Shown in pieces: positions 16,627-26,099 of a DNA stretch of 64,000 nt. The stretch is from Methylomonas montana. Its GTDB lineage: Bacteria; Pseudomonadota; Gammaproteobacteria; Methylococcales; Methylomonadaceae. The notes below the pieces were generated by a model that saw only the letters and a list, made by a program, of their open reading frames with translations, searched no databases and was not told where the DNA came from. The first letter of the stretch is position 1, and every line of letters begins with the position of its first letter. The stretch is taken from contig NZ_CP129884.1 in assembly GCF_030490285.1 (NCBI RefSeq), positions 2,108,001 through 2,172,000 of the forward strand. Reading direction: 5' to 3'. Made by a program: the position numbers and the translations under genes.

Positions 16627-16881
16627 ATCATTGAACTTTAAGAACCTGTAGTCAGGTTTTTAGATATGGAATTGTTACAGGTCGGCTTAGTATACCGACG
16701 CAACTGGTCAAATACATTATTGCAGCGACCTAGGCGCAGGTGTGTAGGGATATTTTCCTGTATGAAGCTACGTTTTCTGAAAAATGTGGGCAGGATTACA
16801 CAAGGGTTTGGCCGAATGGGTAGCCTGTGTGATAATCAAATCCGACTGCTAAGCTTCTGCTAACAGATAACTGAGGAAACC
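16627..16881. other. Upstream region of gltA
   Basis: The region contains a small hairpin AACCTG-TAGT-CAGGTT followed by TTT (16643-16661), weakly terminator-like on the plus strand, and presumably the gltA promoter, though I cannot fix its -35/-10 elements. The open frame at 16666-16863 has no ribosome site or domain and looks accidental. Confidence 0.4.
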
Positions 16882-18189
16882 ATGTCGAACGATACTTTAC
16901 TGGTCAGGCATAACGCCACCGGAAAAGAAGTTGAATATCCGTTGTTGAAGGGGTCTTTGGGTGCAGATACCGTTGATATTCGCTCTTTGAACAAAGACCT
17001 GGGTTGTTTTACTTACGATCCGGGATTTATTGCTACCGCCGCTTGCAAAAGCAAAATCACTTATATCGACGGCGATAAAGGTATTTTGTTGTATCGCGGT
17101 TATCCGATCGAACAGCTGGCCGAAAACTGCGAATTTACCGAAGTCGCCTATTTGCTGATGAATGGTGAGTTGCCGGATGCCACGCAGTTGCGCGACTTTA
17201 ACGAAGAAATTAGCGACCGGGCCATTATTCACGAAGCCTTGCGGAAGTTCTTCGACGGTTTTCATTACGATGCACATCCGATGGCGATGCTGGTCGGCGT
17301 GGTGGGTTCCTTGTCTGCGTTTTATCACAGCGACCTGAACATTAAGGATCACGCTAGCCGCCGCATTTGTGCGACGCGGATGATAGGTAAGATGCCGACC
17401 ATCGCCGCCGCTTCCTATAGGCATTCGATCGGTAGGCCTTTCGTTTACCCGCGCATGGATTTGAGTTACTGCGAAAACTTTTTGAACATGATGTTCTCGC
17501 GCTCTTCGCAAAACTATATCGATCAGGAACACTACATCGATCCCAATCTGGTCAAAGCGCTAAATCTGTTGTTTATTCTGCACGCCGACCATGAACAAAA
17601 TGCCAGCACGTCGACGGTGAGAATGGCCGGTAGTACGGGCGCCAATCCCTATGCCTGCGTTGCGGCCGGCATTGCCGCATTGTGGGGGCCGGCGCACGGC
17701 GGCGCTAACGAAGCGGTGTTGAATATGCTGGCGCAAATAGGCACTGTCGAAAATGTGCCTAAATTTATCGCCAAGGCCAAGGATCATAATGATCCGTTCC
17801 GTTTGATGGGTTTCGGCCATCGTGTTTATAAAAATTTCGATCCGCGCGCTACCATTATCCGCAAAACCTGCTATGAGGTATTAAGCAGAACGCACACTAA
17901 CGATCCGCTGTTTGAATTGGCCTTGGCATTAGAAGAATATGCGTTGAAAGACGAGTATTTCATCGAGAAAAAGCTCTATCCCAATGTCGATTTTTATTCC
18001 GGCATTATTTACAAGGCCTTGCATATTCCGGTGGATATGTTCACCGTGATGTTTGCGATTGCCAGGACGGCAGGCTGGGTATCGCATTGGTTGGAAATGA
18101 TGGAAGAGCCGACATTGCCGATCAGCCGCCCAAGGCAATTGTATGTGGGTTTGCCACGCCGGGATTTTGTGGCTATTAACAATCGCTAA
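16882..18189 (+). CDS. gltA: Citrate synthase (type II)
   Basis: Citrate synthase condenses oxaloacetate with acetyl-CoA, the entry step of the TCA cycle. The 435-residue protein is full length for the hexameric type. Motifs are [25 protein letters not shown] near the N-terminus, the active-site His in [34 protein letters not shown], and [15 protein letters not shown] with the second catalytic His and Arg, then the Asp region [19 protein letters not shown] before the ATG is a strong ribosome site. Its place before the succinate dehydrogenase genes groups TCA-cycle functions. Confidence 0.97.
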   Translation: MSNDTLLVRHNATGKEVEYPLLKGSLGADTVDIRSLNKDLGCFTYDPGFIATAACKSKITYIDGDKGILLYRGYPIEQLAENCEFTEVAYLLMNGELPDATQLRDFNEEISDRAIIHEALRKFFDGFHYDAHPMAMLVGVVGSLSAFYHSDLNIKDHASRRICATRMIGKMPTIAAASYRHSIGRPFVYPRMDLSYCENFLNMMFSRSSQNYIDQEHYIDPNLVKALNLLFILHADHEQNASTSTVRMAGSTGANPYACVAAGIAALWGPAHGGANEAVLNMLAQIGTVENVPKFIAKAKDHNDPFRLMGFGHRVYKNFDPRATIIRKTCYEVLSRTHTNDPLFELALALEEYALKDEYFIEKKLYPNVDFYSGIIYKALHIPVDMFTVMFAIARTAGWVSHWLEMMEEPTLPISRPRQLYVGLPRRDFVAINNR

Positions 18190-18207
18190 TCGAGTCATCA
18201 TACCGAC

Positions 18208-18381
18208 ATGAAAGACAAGCAAACTTTGCAGGCACAGATCGACAATCCCGAATCTGAATCAACACCCGCAGAGGTGGCTGAACAGATACCGTCATTACCC
18301 GAAGAAATCAACGGTCCGAAAGGGCCGGAACCCACGCGCTTCGGCGATTGGGAACGCAAGGGACGTTGCGTCGATTTTTGA
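18208..18381 (+). CDS. SDHAF4-like (DUF1674) succinate dehydrogenase assembly factor
   Basis: A 57-residue protein. Its C-terminus, GPKGPEPTRFGDWERKGRCVDF, is the hallmark of the SDHAF4/DUF1674 family, which helps maturation of flavinylated SdhA and its assembly with SdhB in mitochondria and proteobacteria. The N-terminal half is acidic and apparently disordered. It lies between gltA and sdhC, which supports the assignment; sdhE, the flavinylation factor, ends the same cluster. Confidence 0.85.
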   Translation: MKDKQTLQAQIDNPESESTPAEVAEQIPSLPEEINGPKGPEPTRFGDWERKGRCVDF

Positions 18382-18418
18382 TCCAGCGTTATTTTTAAAC
18401 TTAACTTTAGGGAACATC

Positions 18419-18790
18419 ATGTCAGCAAACAGACCCCTTTCGCCCCACCTGCAAGTCTATCGCTTGCCTTTGACCGGCCTGGTTTCCATCACCCATCGCA
18501 TGACCGGCGTGTTTCTGTCGATGGGCCTCGTGCTGTTTGTCTATGTGCTGTTCGCGATTGCCGCTGGCGAGGGCGTTTATGGCGCGATGCAGGATTTCAT
18601 GAAGTACTGGTTGTTCAAATTAGTCTATTGGGGCTTCATCTATGCGCTGTTTTTTCATCTAGTGCACGGTATTCGCCATTTGATCTGGGATACAGGTAAG
18701 ACTTTTGACCGCGTTACTTTGGATAAATTTGCCGTCTACGAATTGATTGCGTCCGCATCGCTGACACTGATTACCTTTGTGGTTTCCTAA
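18419..18790 (+). CDS. sdhC: Succinate dehydrogenase cytochrome b556 subunit
   Basis: SdhC is one of two membrane anchors of complex II, binding haem b and quinone. The 123-residue protein begins with the family segment RPLSPHLQVYRLPLTGLVSITHRMTG and has three membrane helices. The haem-ligand region is HLVHGIRHLIWDTG near residues 80-93. TTTAGGGA precedes the ATG. It is followed after 14 bp by sdhD and forms one operon with sdhDAB and sdhE. Confidence 0.95.
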   Translation: MSANRPLSPHLQVYRLPLTGLVSITHRMTGVFLSMGLVLFVYVLFAIAAGEGVYGAMQDFMKYWLFKLVYWGFIYALFFHLVHGIRHLIWDTGKTFDRVTLDKFAVYELIASASLTLITFVVS

Positions 18791-18804
18791 AAAGAGGGCT
18801 GATT

Positions 18805-19185
18805 ATGGATTACAAAGCATTACTGGAAAAAGCCGCCGATTTTTTTTCGGTGCATAGCGGCTCAGGGCATTTTTGGTATCAGCGTGTTACCGCCGTCGCG
18901 TTGGTACCGCTGTCGTTTTGGTTGATCGTGTTATTGAACAAGGCACTGAACGCGCCTTATGCGGAAACCGTGGATTGGTTATCTTCGCCGTTTAATACCA
19001 TGGCGATCATTGCCTGGACGGTGGCGGTGGTCTACCACGCCGCGTTGGGCGTGCAAGTGGTGATCGAGGATTATGTCTCGACGATTCCTGTCAGACATCT
19101 GGCGATCCGCGCCACCAATCTGATTTTTTTAGTTCTGGGCATTGCGGCACTGCTCGCGATTATCATTATTTTATTGGCAAGGTAA
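18805..19185 (+). CDS. sdhD: Succinate dehydrogenase membrane anchor subunit
   Basis: SdhD is the second membrane anchor of complex II. The 126-residue protein has GSGHFWYQRVTAVALVPLSFWLI at the N-terminus, where the WYQRVTA pattern is typical, three membrane helices, and VVYHAALGVQVVIEDYV with the conserved His that contributes to haem b binding. Only 3 bp separate it from sdhA. Full length for the family. Confidence 0.95.
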   Translation: MDYKALLEKAADFFSVHSGSGHFWYQRVTAVALVPLSFWLIVLLNKALNAPYAETVDWLSSPFNTMAIIAWTVAVVYHAALGVQVVIEDYVSTIPVRHLAIRATNLIFLVLGIAALLAIIIILLAR

Positions 19186-19188
19186 ACC

Positions 19189-20973
19189 ATGGCCTCAGCA
19201 TATAACATCATTGAACACCAACACGATGTCGTGGTGGTTGGCGCCGGCGGAGCCGGTTTGCGGGCGACTTTCGGCATGGTGGAAAAAGGCCTGAAAACCG
19301 CTTGTATCAGCAAGGTGTTTCCGACCCGCAGCCATACCGTCGCCGCGCAAGGCGGAATCAGCGCCGCGCTGGGCAACATGGGCGAAGATGACTGGCGTTT
19401 CCACATGTACGATACCGTGAAAGGTTCGGACTGGCTGGGCGATCAGGACGCCATCGAATATATGTGCCGCGAAGCGATTCCGGCCATCATCGAACTGGAA
19501 CATTACGGGGTACCGTTTTCCCGCACAGCGGACGGTAAGATTTATCAGCGCGCTTTCGGTGGCATGACCACGCACTATGGCAAGGAGTTCGCGCAACGTA
19601 CTTGCGCGGCGGCCGACGTCACCGGGCACGCGATTCTGCATACCTTGTATCAGCAAGCCCTGAAACACCATGCCGAGTTTTTCGTCGAGTACATCGCGCT
19701 GGATTTGATCATGGAAGACGGCGAATGCAAGGGGGTGTTGGCTTGGTGTCTGGACGACGGCTCCATCCATCTATTCCGCGGCCATCAAACCGTACTGGCC
19801 ACCGGCGGGTACGGCCGTAGCTTTTTCTCCTGCACCTCGGCACACACTGTGACCGGCGACGGCAATGGCATGGCATTGCGGGCCGGTTTGGCCTTGCAAG
19901 ACATGGAGTTCATCCAATTTCATCCGACCGGCATTTACGGTTCCGGCTGTCTGATCACCGAGGGCGCGCGCGGAGAGGGCGGTTATCTGACCAACTCCGA
20001 AGGTGAACATTTCATGGCGCGTTACGCACCGACCGCCAAGGACTTGGCCTCGCGCGACGTAGTCAGCCGGGCGATTACCGTGGAAATCAACGAAGGTCGC
20101 GGTATCGGTCCGAAAAAAGATCATGTGCATTTGCATCTGGAACATCTCGATCCGGCCGTGATTCATGAGCGTTTGCCGGGTATCGCCGAAACTTCGCGGA
20201 TTTTTGCGGGCGTTGACGTTACCAAACAACCGATTCCGGTACTACCGACAGTGCATTACAACATGGGCGGCATTCCCACCAACTACAAAGCCGAGGTAGT
20301 GACTTTAAAGGATGGCAACCCGGATTATGTGGTGCCCGGACTGATGGCGATCGGCGAAACCGCCTGCGTTTCGGTGCACGGCGCCAACCGATTGGGTTCT
20401 AACTCCTTGCTGGATTTGGTGGTGTTTGGCCGTGCGGCGGCAATCCGTTGCACCGAATTGGTCAAACCGGGCGCCGCGCATAAACCATTGGCGAAAGACG
20501 CTTGCGATCACGCGTTGTCGCGTTTCGACAAAATCCGTCACGCCAACGGCAGTCGTTCAACCGCCGAGATTCGTCTGGAGATGCAAACCACGATGCAGGC
20601 CAAGGCAGCGGTATTTAGAACCGAATCCACCTTGCAGGAAGGCATTCAACGCATCGGCGAAATCGCCGAGTCGTTCAATGACGTTAAAGTCGGCGATAAG
20701 TCACTGATCTGGAATACCGATCTGGTCGAAACCCTGGAACTGGATAATCTGTTGGGTCAGGCGCAAGTGAGCATCACTGCGGCCGGCAATCGCCAGGAAA
20801 GCCGTGGTGGCCATGCTCGTGAAGACTTCCCGAAACGCGACGACAAAAACTGGCTGAAGCATACTTTGACTTGGCGGCAGGACAATAAGGTCAAGATCGA
20901 TTATCGCCCCGTTCACCTGTACACGCTCACCGACGAGGTCGAAGTCGTTGCGCCTAAAGAGAGGGTTTACTAA
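19189..20973 (+). CDS. sdhA: Succinate dehydrogenase flavoprotein subunit
   Basis: SdhA oxidises succinate to fumarate using covalent FAD on the cytoplasmic side of complex II. The 594-residue protein starts with an FAD-binding Rossmann motif ([12 protein letters not shown]), then [20 protein letters not shown], where the His in SHTVAAQGG carries the FAD. Further motifs are [20 protein letters not shown] and [19 protein letters not shown] near the C-terminal half. The stop TAATG overlaps the sdhB start. The SDHAF4-like and SdhE proteins in this cluster should serve its assembly and flavinylation. Confidence 0.98.
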   Translation: MASAYNIIEHQHDVVVVGAGGAGLRATFGMVEKGLKTACISKVFPTRSHTVAAQGGISAALGNMGEDDWRFHMYDTVKGSDWLGDQDAIEYMCREAIPAIIELEHYGVPFSRTADGKIYQRAFGGMTTHYGKEFAQRTCAAADVTGHAILHTLYQQALKHHAEFFVEYIALDLIMEDGECKGVLAWCLDDGSIHLFRGHQTVLATGGYGRSFFSCTSAHTVTGDGNGMALRAGLALQDMEFIQFHPTGIYGSGCLITEGARGEGGYLTNSEGEHFMARYAPTAKDLASRDVVSRAITVEINEGRGIGPKKDHVHLHLEHLDPAVIHERLPGIAETSRIFAGVDVTKQPIPVLPTVHYNMGGIPTNYKAEVVTLKDGNPDYVVPGLMAIGETACVSVHGANRLGSNSLLDLVVFGRAAAIRCTELVKPGAAHKPLAKDACDHALSRFDKIRHANGSRSTAEIRLEMQTTMQAKAAVFRTESTLQEGIQRIGEIAESFNDVKVGDKSLIWNTDLVETLELDNLLGQAQVSITAAGNRQESRGGHAREDFPKRDDKNWLKHTLTWRQDNKVKIDYRPVHLYTLTDEVEVVAPKERVY

Positions 20974-21758
20974 TGGTTGAATTTACACTCCCCAAAAACT
21001 CGGTTGTCAAAAAAGGCAAGATATATAAGGCTGCCCAAGGCGCGACTAACATTCGTCTGGTCGAAGTCTATCGCTGGGATCCCGATTCCGGCGAAAACCC
21101 GCGCATCGATTCTTACGAGATTGATATGGATAAATGCGGGCCAATGGTGCTGGATGCGATCTTGAAGATCAAGAACGAAATCGACAGTAGCCTAACCTTT
21201 CGCCGATCCTGCCGCGAAGGGGTGTGTGGCTCTTGCGCGATGAACATCAACGGTAAAAATACGCTGGCGTGTACCAAGGCGATCGGCGATTACTCAGGGA
21301 CCATTAAAATCTTCCCGTTGCCGCATATGTCGGTGGTCAAAGATTTGGTGGCGGATATGAGCCACTTTTTCGAGCAATACGCTTCAATCAAACCCTGGTT
21401 AACCACTGAATCCGAAGCGCCCGATGCCGAACGCCTGCAAAGCAAGGAAGAGCGTGCCAAACTGGACGGACTGTATGAGTGCGTGCTATGCGCTTGTTGT
21501 TCGACCAGCTGTCCAAGCTATTGGTGGAACAGTGATAAATATCTCGGTCCGGCCATTTTGCTGCAAGCTTATCGCTGGCTGGCCGATAGCCGCGATGAAA
21601 ACGATAAGGAACGCCTGGACGAACTCGACGAGTCGTTCAAATTGTATCGTTGCCACACCATCATGAACTGCACCGACACGTGTCCGAAGGGCCTCAATCC
21701 GGCCAAGGCTATCGCCGAAATCAAAAAACTGTTGGTAGAGCGCGATCATCATCTGTGA
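20973..21758 (+). CDS. sdhB: Succinate dehydrogenase iron-sulfur subunit
   Basis: SdhB passes electrons from FAD to quinone through three Fe-S clusters. The 261-residue protein has the [2Fe-2S] motif [22 protein letters not shown] at about residues 73-94, the [4Fe-4S] ligands in [17 protein letters not shown] and the [3Fe-4S]/[4Fe-4S] ligands in [17 protein letters not shown]. This is full length. Its stop overlaps the sdhE GTG start by 4 nt, so the two are translationally coupled. Confidence 0.98.
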   Translation: MVEFTLPKNSVVKKGKIYKAAQGATNIRLVEVYRWDPDSGENPRIDSYEIDMDKCGPMVLDAILKIKNEIDSSLTFRRSCREGVCGSCAMNINGKNTLACTKAIGDYSGTIKIFPLPHMSVVKDLVADMSHFFEQYASIKPWLTTESEAPDAERLQSKEERAKLDGLYECVLCACCSTSCPSYWWNSDKYLGPAILLQAYRWLADSRDENDKERLDELDESFKLYRCHTIMNCTDTCPKGLNPAKAIAEIKKLLVERDHHL

Positions 21759-21997
21759 GTGAAAACATCAATAAACTGCGCTGGCGTTGCCGGCGCGGTA
21801 CGCTGGAGCTTGATCTGATATTGCTCAGGTATCTGGATAATCGCTATCTGACGGCCGACAGCCGGGAACAACAGACATTTTTAGAACTGCTTGATCTGGA
21901 AGACAGCGATTTGATGAGGTATTTGATGGGCGAACAATCTCCAGCCGATGCCGATTTGGCGGATCTTGTCGCATTGATGAGGGCCTTGCCTGCTTAA
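21755..21997 (+). CDS. sdhE: FAD assembly factor SdhE
   Basis: SdhE helps attach FAD covalently to SdhA. The 80-residue protein carries the family's RRGTLELD motif (usually RGMLELD) at about residues 13-20 and the acidic helical [19 protein letters not shown] segment. The start is GTG 21755, overlapping the sdhB stop; the longer open frame upstream is sdhB in another frame. Its place at the end of sdhCDAB matches its function. Confidence 0.93.
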   Translation: MSENINKLRWRCRRGTLELDLILLRYLDNRYLTADSREQQTFLELLDLEDSDLMRYLMGEQSPADADLADLVALMRALPA

Positions 21998-22165
21998 AGT
22001 GTGTAATCTCGATGCCGGCTGCGATAAGAGTACTAAACAGGTGCTGCGCTTTTGTTAGCTGAATAAACTTCAAGTAATCTCGAATAAAATAATCCCCTAT
22101 TGCCTGTACTGCGGTTGACTAAGATCACAGCACAGTTATCTAAAATTGACTCAAAAACATCTGTC

Positions 22166-23185
22166 ATGAAAAAGAGCGACTTTAATTATCAGTTGCCCGA
22201 CCAGCTTATTGCCCAATATCCGCTACCGGAAAGGAGCGCCAGTCGTTTATTGCGCTTGGATAAACAGACTGCAACTATTACAGACTGCCAGTTTGCCGAT
22301 TTTGTCGATATGTTAACCAGTGATGATTTGCTGGTGTTTAACAATACCAAAGTGATGCCGGCGCGCTTGTTCGCGCGTAAGGCGAGCGGCGGTAAAGTCG
22401 AGATTTTGATCGAACGCATTGAGGATACACGTCGCGCCTTGGCCCATGTCAAGGCCAGCAAATCACCCAAGGCCGACTCATTGTTGATATTGGAAAATGG
22501 TGTGATCTGCCGGGTGCTGGGTAGAGAAGAGGATCTATTCCGGCTGGAATTTGAAGCAGAGGCCGGCTTGTTGGGATTATTGGCTGAAGTAGGGCATATC
22601 CCATTGCCGCCTTACATTAGTCGTTCCGATGAGGTCAGCGACCTGGACCGTTATCAAACCGTATTTGCCGATCAGCTTGGTGCGGTGGCGGCACCGACGG
22701 CTGGGTTGCATTTCGATCAAGCAACTTTGGAACGCTTGGACAAAAAAGGCGTGCCGCGCAGCTTTGTGACCTTGCATGTCGGCAGCGGCACGTTTCGGCC
22801 GGTGCGCGTCGAGAATTTATCGGAGCATGTGATGCATAAAGAATTTTATAGCGTCTCGCAAGCTTGCGTCGACGCCGTAAGCCAAACTCGGGAAAAAGGC
22901 GGCCGGGTGGTAGCGATCGGCACCACGGCGGTTAGAGCATTGGAGTCGGCTTCGATTAGCGGTGCATTGCAAGCCGGATTCGGCGATACCAATCTATTCA
23001 TCACGCCGGGCTATGCGTTCAAATCGGTCGATGCACTGCTAACCAACTTTCATTTGCCGGAATCGACTCTGTTGATGCTGGTGTCGGCATTTGCCGGCTA
23101 CGACGCGGTAATGAATGCCTACCGTTATGCCATCGAGCAACGCTACCGGTTTTTCAGTTATGGCGACGCGATGATTGTTATCTAA
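22166..23185 (+). CDS. queA: S-adenosylmethionine:tRNA ribosyltransferase-isomerase
   Basis: QueA transfers and rearranges ribose from S-adenosylmethionine onto preQ1 in tRNA, forming epoxyqueuosine. The 339-residue protein, started at ATG 22166, begins with the typical KKSDFNYQLPDQLIAQYPLPERSASRLL. Other signatures are VFNNTKVMPARLFARK, GHIPLPPYISR, AAPTAGLHFD, TLHVGSGTFRPV and NFHLPESTLLMLVSAF. The frame extends to 22100, but the upstream part lacks family sequence. It is followed by a long hairpin shared with the convergent pilin operon. Confidence 0.96.
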   Translation: MKKSDFNYQLPDQLIAQYPLPERSASRLLRLDKQTATITDCQFADFVDMLTSDDLLVFNNTKVMPARLFARKASGGKVEILIERIEDTRRALAHVKASKSPKADSLLILENGVICRVLGREEDLFRLEFEAEAGLLGLLAEVGHIPLPPYISRSDEVSDLDRYQTVFADQLGAVAAPTAGLHFDQATLERLDKKGVPRSFVTLHVGSGTFRPVRVENLSEHVMHKEFYSVSQACVDAVSQTREKGGRVVAIGTTAVRALESASISGALQAGFGDTNLFITPGYAFKSVDALLTNFHLPESTLLMLVSAFAGYDAVMNAYRYAIEQRYRFFSYGDAMIVI

Positions 23186-23352
23186 CTTTAAGCACTCCTG
23201 GGGTAGCCGGGCGGCCGCCCTATGTAAAGCCGAAATTCGTTTCACCGATAGTTATCTACGCAGGCTTGCCGGGCTGGCTTCCTTCAGTCGCATGTAAATT
23301 ATCCGGTAGAGATATTGCCGGCTTTCACGATGCATAATTCACCGAATAGAGT

Positions 23353-23388
23353 TTGCGGCGATTCCTGTCTCCAGTGGAATCGCCGCAA
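23353..23388. terminator. Long hairpin between convergent queA and pilin genes
   Basis: Thirteen-bp arms TTGCGGCGATTCC (23353-23365) and GGAATCGCCGCAA (23376-23388) pair perfectly over a 10-nt loop. There is no T-run on either side, so this is a hairpin barrier or bidirectional terminator of unusual type rather than a classic rho-independent one. Confidence 0.55.
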
Positions 23389-23394
23389 GTGGCT

Positions 23395-26064
23395 CTAGTT
23401 ATGGCAGTCAATAGACATACTGAAGGTGGTGTCGTTTACTCCGTAGGTGTAGGCCGATGCGGGGCTGGTAGGGCCATCGCATGTTTGACTATTGGTGTTG
23501 CCGGTAAAGCTTAGTGTTCCACCTGCACCGCTCGGAACCGTACAGTTTGAGCTTTTGCCCGCACTGTTCCCAGATCCGCAGTTGCCGCTGGGTGTGGAGC
23601 AAGTCGTTTGCGACCCACCGGAGGCCGGTGTGGCTTGGAGCGTACCGGCGGTGAAATTATCGCCGGTCAAGCAGACATTCAGCGTTCTGGTGGCAACACA
23701 GCTGATAGCCACACTAATACTTTGAGCCGTAGTGCTTGTCGCATAAGTGCCTGTGCCCGAACAACTGCTGCCTGAGCTGGTTGCGCCTGAATAACTCCAC
23801 GTGGCGGTGCCGGTGGCCGTATTCGATTCGCTACAGGTATAGGATGTGCCGCTACCGTTGCAATTGCTTGCTAAGTCAGAGCTGAAGGTGCCAGTCAAAG
23901 GTGTGCCTCCAGTCAGTGTGACAGTTAGTGTATGGAGAGTACCGGCTGCCGCACAGCTTATGGGTAATGTAACCGATTGATTTGTCGAGCTGTCGCTGTA
24001 GCTGCTCGATCCTGTGCAAGTATCGGTGCCGGCCAAGCCGCTAAAGCTTAAGCTACCGGCTACACTGTTAGGTACGGTACAGCTGTAAGACGTACCGCTG
24101 CCCGTACAACTGGCGGTACCGCTGTTTGGCGTGATCGACAGGGTTCCAGAACTTGGGCTACCACCGCTCAAGGTCACCGACAGGGTATGCGTGGTACTGA
24201 CAGCGCCGGTTGTCACCGACACCGCTACCTGAGCAATATCGCGTGGACTTGTCGTCGAGTTAGCACCGCGGAGTATGTCGCTATTGTCTACATTTGCCCT
24301 ATCGACAGGTTCGCTGAGGCCCATTAAACCGCTATTACTGCGGCGCATGCTGTAAGTAACATTGACCGAGCCGGTTGTGGCTGAAACGCCCTCAATTACG
24401 CCGGAGGCTAAACCGTTTCCATTTTGATCGGCAATGTCACCCGCACCTACGTCGACTTCATGTGTATTGGGTGGGCACCAGCCTCCATAGGCCGCTTGCG
24501 TTGCGGCGTTACATTTGGGGCCGCGATTGGTCACATCCACTTCATAAAATGGAACATGAATTAAGTAGTCTGCGTTTGCCGATTTTTTTGCCTTAATCTC
24601 GGTTAGTACAGACGGACTGAGATAATCGACATAAACGGCGCGCGCTGTCAGGGTTTGCTGACCACCAACTGAAACGGATACCGGGTTGGAAGCGGTACGG
24701 TTGGCGACGTCCGGTTTGGTCGGTAATGTAAACGATTGGCCGTAAAATTTTGAAATGGTGTTGTCGTCCAGGATCGCATCGACAATACCTTTAACATAGT
24801 TGGCATAGGTAGTCTCGGCAGTACTGGTCTGACCCGATACCAGGGCCAATTCACTGAGCGGGAAGGCACTGATTTCGACTCGATGCCAATCCTGATATAC
24901 TCGCCAAAAGCCATCGATTCTTTTCATCCGGCAGGATTCCAAATACTGATCGCCCGAGGCGCTGGCGAGCGTACCAGAGCTGGAATAGTGTTTGTGCTTG
25001 CCGCTACTGAAATCCGATGCGCCCCTGAACGGATCGTAGCAGCGATCGCGGACGTCATCGGTTGAAGCGGTGGGATTGCAGTATTTGTTGTCAGAGCCGT
25101 CTACGGTGGAAGCGCCAGGATCATGATGGTCGCCACAGCAGACGCTGCAAAATTCGTCTGGATTGCTAAGACAGTTGCCGTTATTGCCATTGGTAGCGCA
25201 ACCTTTGTCCTTGTCGACTAAATCACCTGCCTGGTCTTTGTAGCTATTGCCCTCCCATTTTGCATAGGAAGCCGTTCGCGCCTGGCCGGATGTGGTAAAT
25301 GCGCAGTTACAGGATACGGTTAAAAAATCTTCCTGACGTAGCAATTGGCCTGTCGAGGTGTAGGTGTAGGCGGTAAACTTGACCTGACTACTGCTATCTG
25401 CGGTGGGTACCAGCGTTTCCCGTTTGGTGGTGCTGCCTACCCCGACCGCCACGACGTCTTGATCCAGGCTAGGGGAATAATAAACCGTAGGTTTCTCGCC
25501 GCTGCCGCCACTATTATGAGACAACGCTGCCAGAGCCGCAGGGCCATTGTTGTTTATTAAACCTTCCAGGGCAAGAGTCTGATCTGCGGCGTCGCCAACA
25601 TCGCTCCAAGTGACGGTGACGACGACTCTTTTTTGATCGGGGATAGTGCCGCCAGGAACCGGAGTGGTCAGCGTGCCGTTGTTGTAATAATAATCGGTGA
25701 CCGTCCAGTTTCTGGAAAATGAGATATTACCTATCGATAGGGTTTTTAGAGGCTGTGGAGGGCTATTAGTGTCGAAGCCGGTGGCGCTCAATACCGGGTT
25801 GGTTAACCGACCGCCGGTATTGGTGCCAATGCCGGTGAAGTCAACGATCGTGGTATCCGTCGAGTCAACCTTTTGGAAAGCACGCAAATCTTCCAGTTTT
25901 TCCTGAGCGATACTCATCGCTATGGATCGGGCATTGGCCGAACTGCTGTTTTTGAAAAACTTGCCTTGCAACTGGATGACCGCGGCGATGCCCACGGCAA
26001 ATACCAAGCCGGCAACCAATGCTTCGATTAGGCCTACGCCTCGTTGTCGTCTAGCGGATTTCAT
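23395..26064 (-). CDS. Giant PilV-like minor pilin with Cys-rich repeats
   Basis: A prepilin-type protein of about 889 residues, far longer than ordinary PilV (~200). I start it at ATG 26064, giving a short basic leader, then the cleavage site and hydrophobic N-helix RGVGLIEALVAGLVFAVGIAAV. The middle has many Cys (CSVCCGDHHDP, SCRMKRIDGFW). From about residue 620 three tandem beta-rich units follow, each opening with THTLSVTLSGG / LHTLTVTLTGG / RTLNVCLTG and closing with a strand that ends in SC or DC. The form suggests a tip adhesin carried on a pilin stem. It is the last gene of fimT-pilW-pilX-pilV, with no pilY1 in the window. Confidence 0.78.
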   Translation of the reverse strand: MKSARRQRGVGLIEALVAGLVFAVGIAAVIQLQGKFFKNSSSANARSIAMSIAQEKLEDLRAFQKVDSTDTTIVDFTGIGTNTGGRLTNPVLSATGFDTNSPPQPLKTLSIGNISFSRNWTVTDYYYNNGTLTTPVPGGTIPDQKRVVVTVTWSDVGDAADQTLALEGLINNNGPAALAALSHNSGGSGEKPTVYYSPSLDQDVVAVGVGSTTKRETLVPTADSSSQVKFTAYTYTSTGQLLRQEDFLTVSCNCAFTTSGQARTASYAKWEGNSYKDQAGDLVDKDKGCATNGNNGNCLSNPDEFCSVCCGDHHDPGASTVDGSDNKYCNPTASTDDVRDRCYDPFRGASDFSSGKHKHYSSSGTLASASGDQYLESCRMKRIDGFWRVYQDWHRVEISAFPLSELALVSGQTSTAETTYANYVKGIVDAILDDNTISKFYGQSFTLPTKPDVANRTASNPVSVSVGGQQTLTARAVYVDYLSPSVLTEIKAKKSANADYLIHVPFYEVDVTNRGPKCNAATQAAYGGWCPPNTHEVDVGAGDIADQNGNGLASGVIEGVSATTGSVNVTYSMRRSNSGLMGLSEPVDRANVDNSDILRGANSTTSPRDIAQVAVSVTTGAVSTTHTLSVTLSGGSPSSGTLSITPNSGTASCTGSGTSYSCTVPNSVAGSLSFSGLAGTDTCTGSSSYSDSSTNQSVTLPISCAAAGTLHTLTVTLTGGTPLTGTFSSDLASNCNGSGTSYTCSESNTATGTATWSYSGATSSGSSCSGTGTYATSTTAQSISVAISCVATRTLNVCLTGDNFTAGTLQATPASGGSQTTCSTPSGNCGSGNSAGKSSNCTVPSGAGGTLSFTGNTNSQTCDGPTSPASAYTYGVNDTTFSMSIDCHN

Positions 26065-26099
26065 ATGAGTTACCTGAAGTTTGCTGTGGTTGGTATTTA

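Noticed and set aside
16666-16863. Open frame of 65 codons before gltA
   Set aside because: Composition is unlike neighbouring genes, no ribosome site; it covers the probable gltA promoter.
23395-24220. Plus-strand open frames inside the giant pilV-like gene
   Set aside because: They are antisense readings of the repeats; the minus-strand prepilin is clearly coding.
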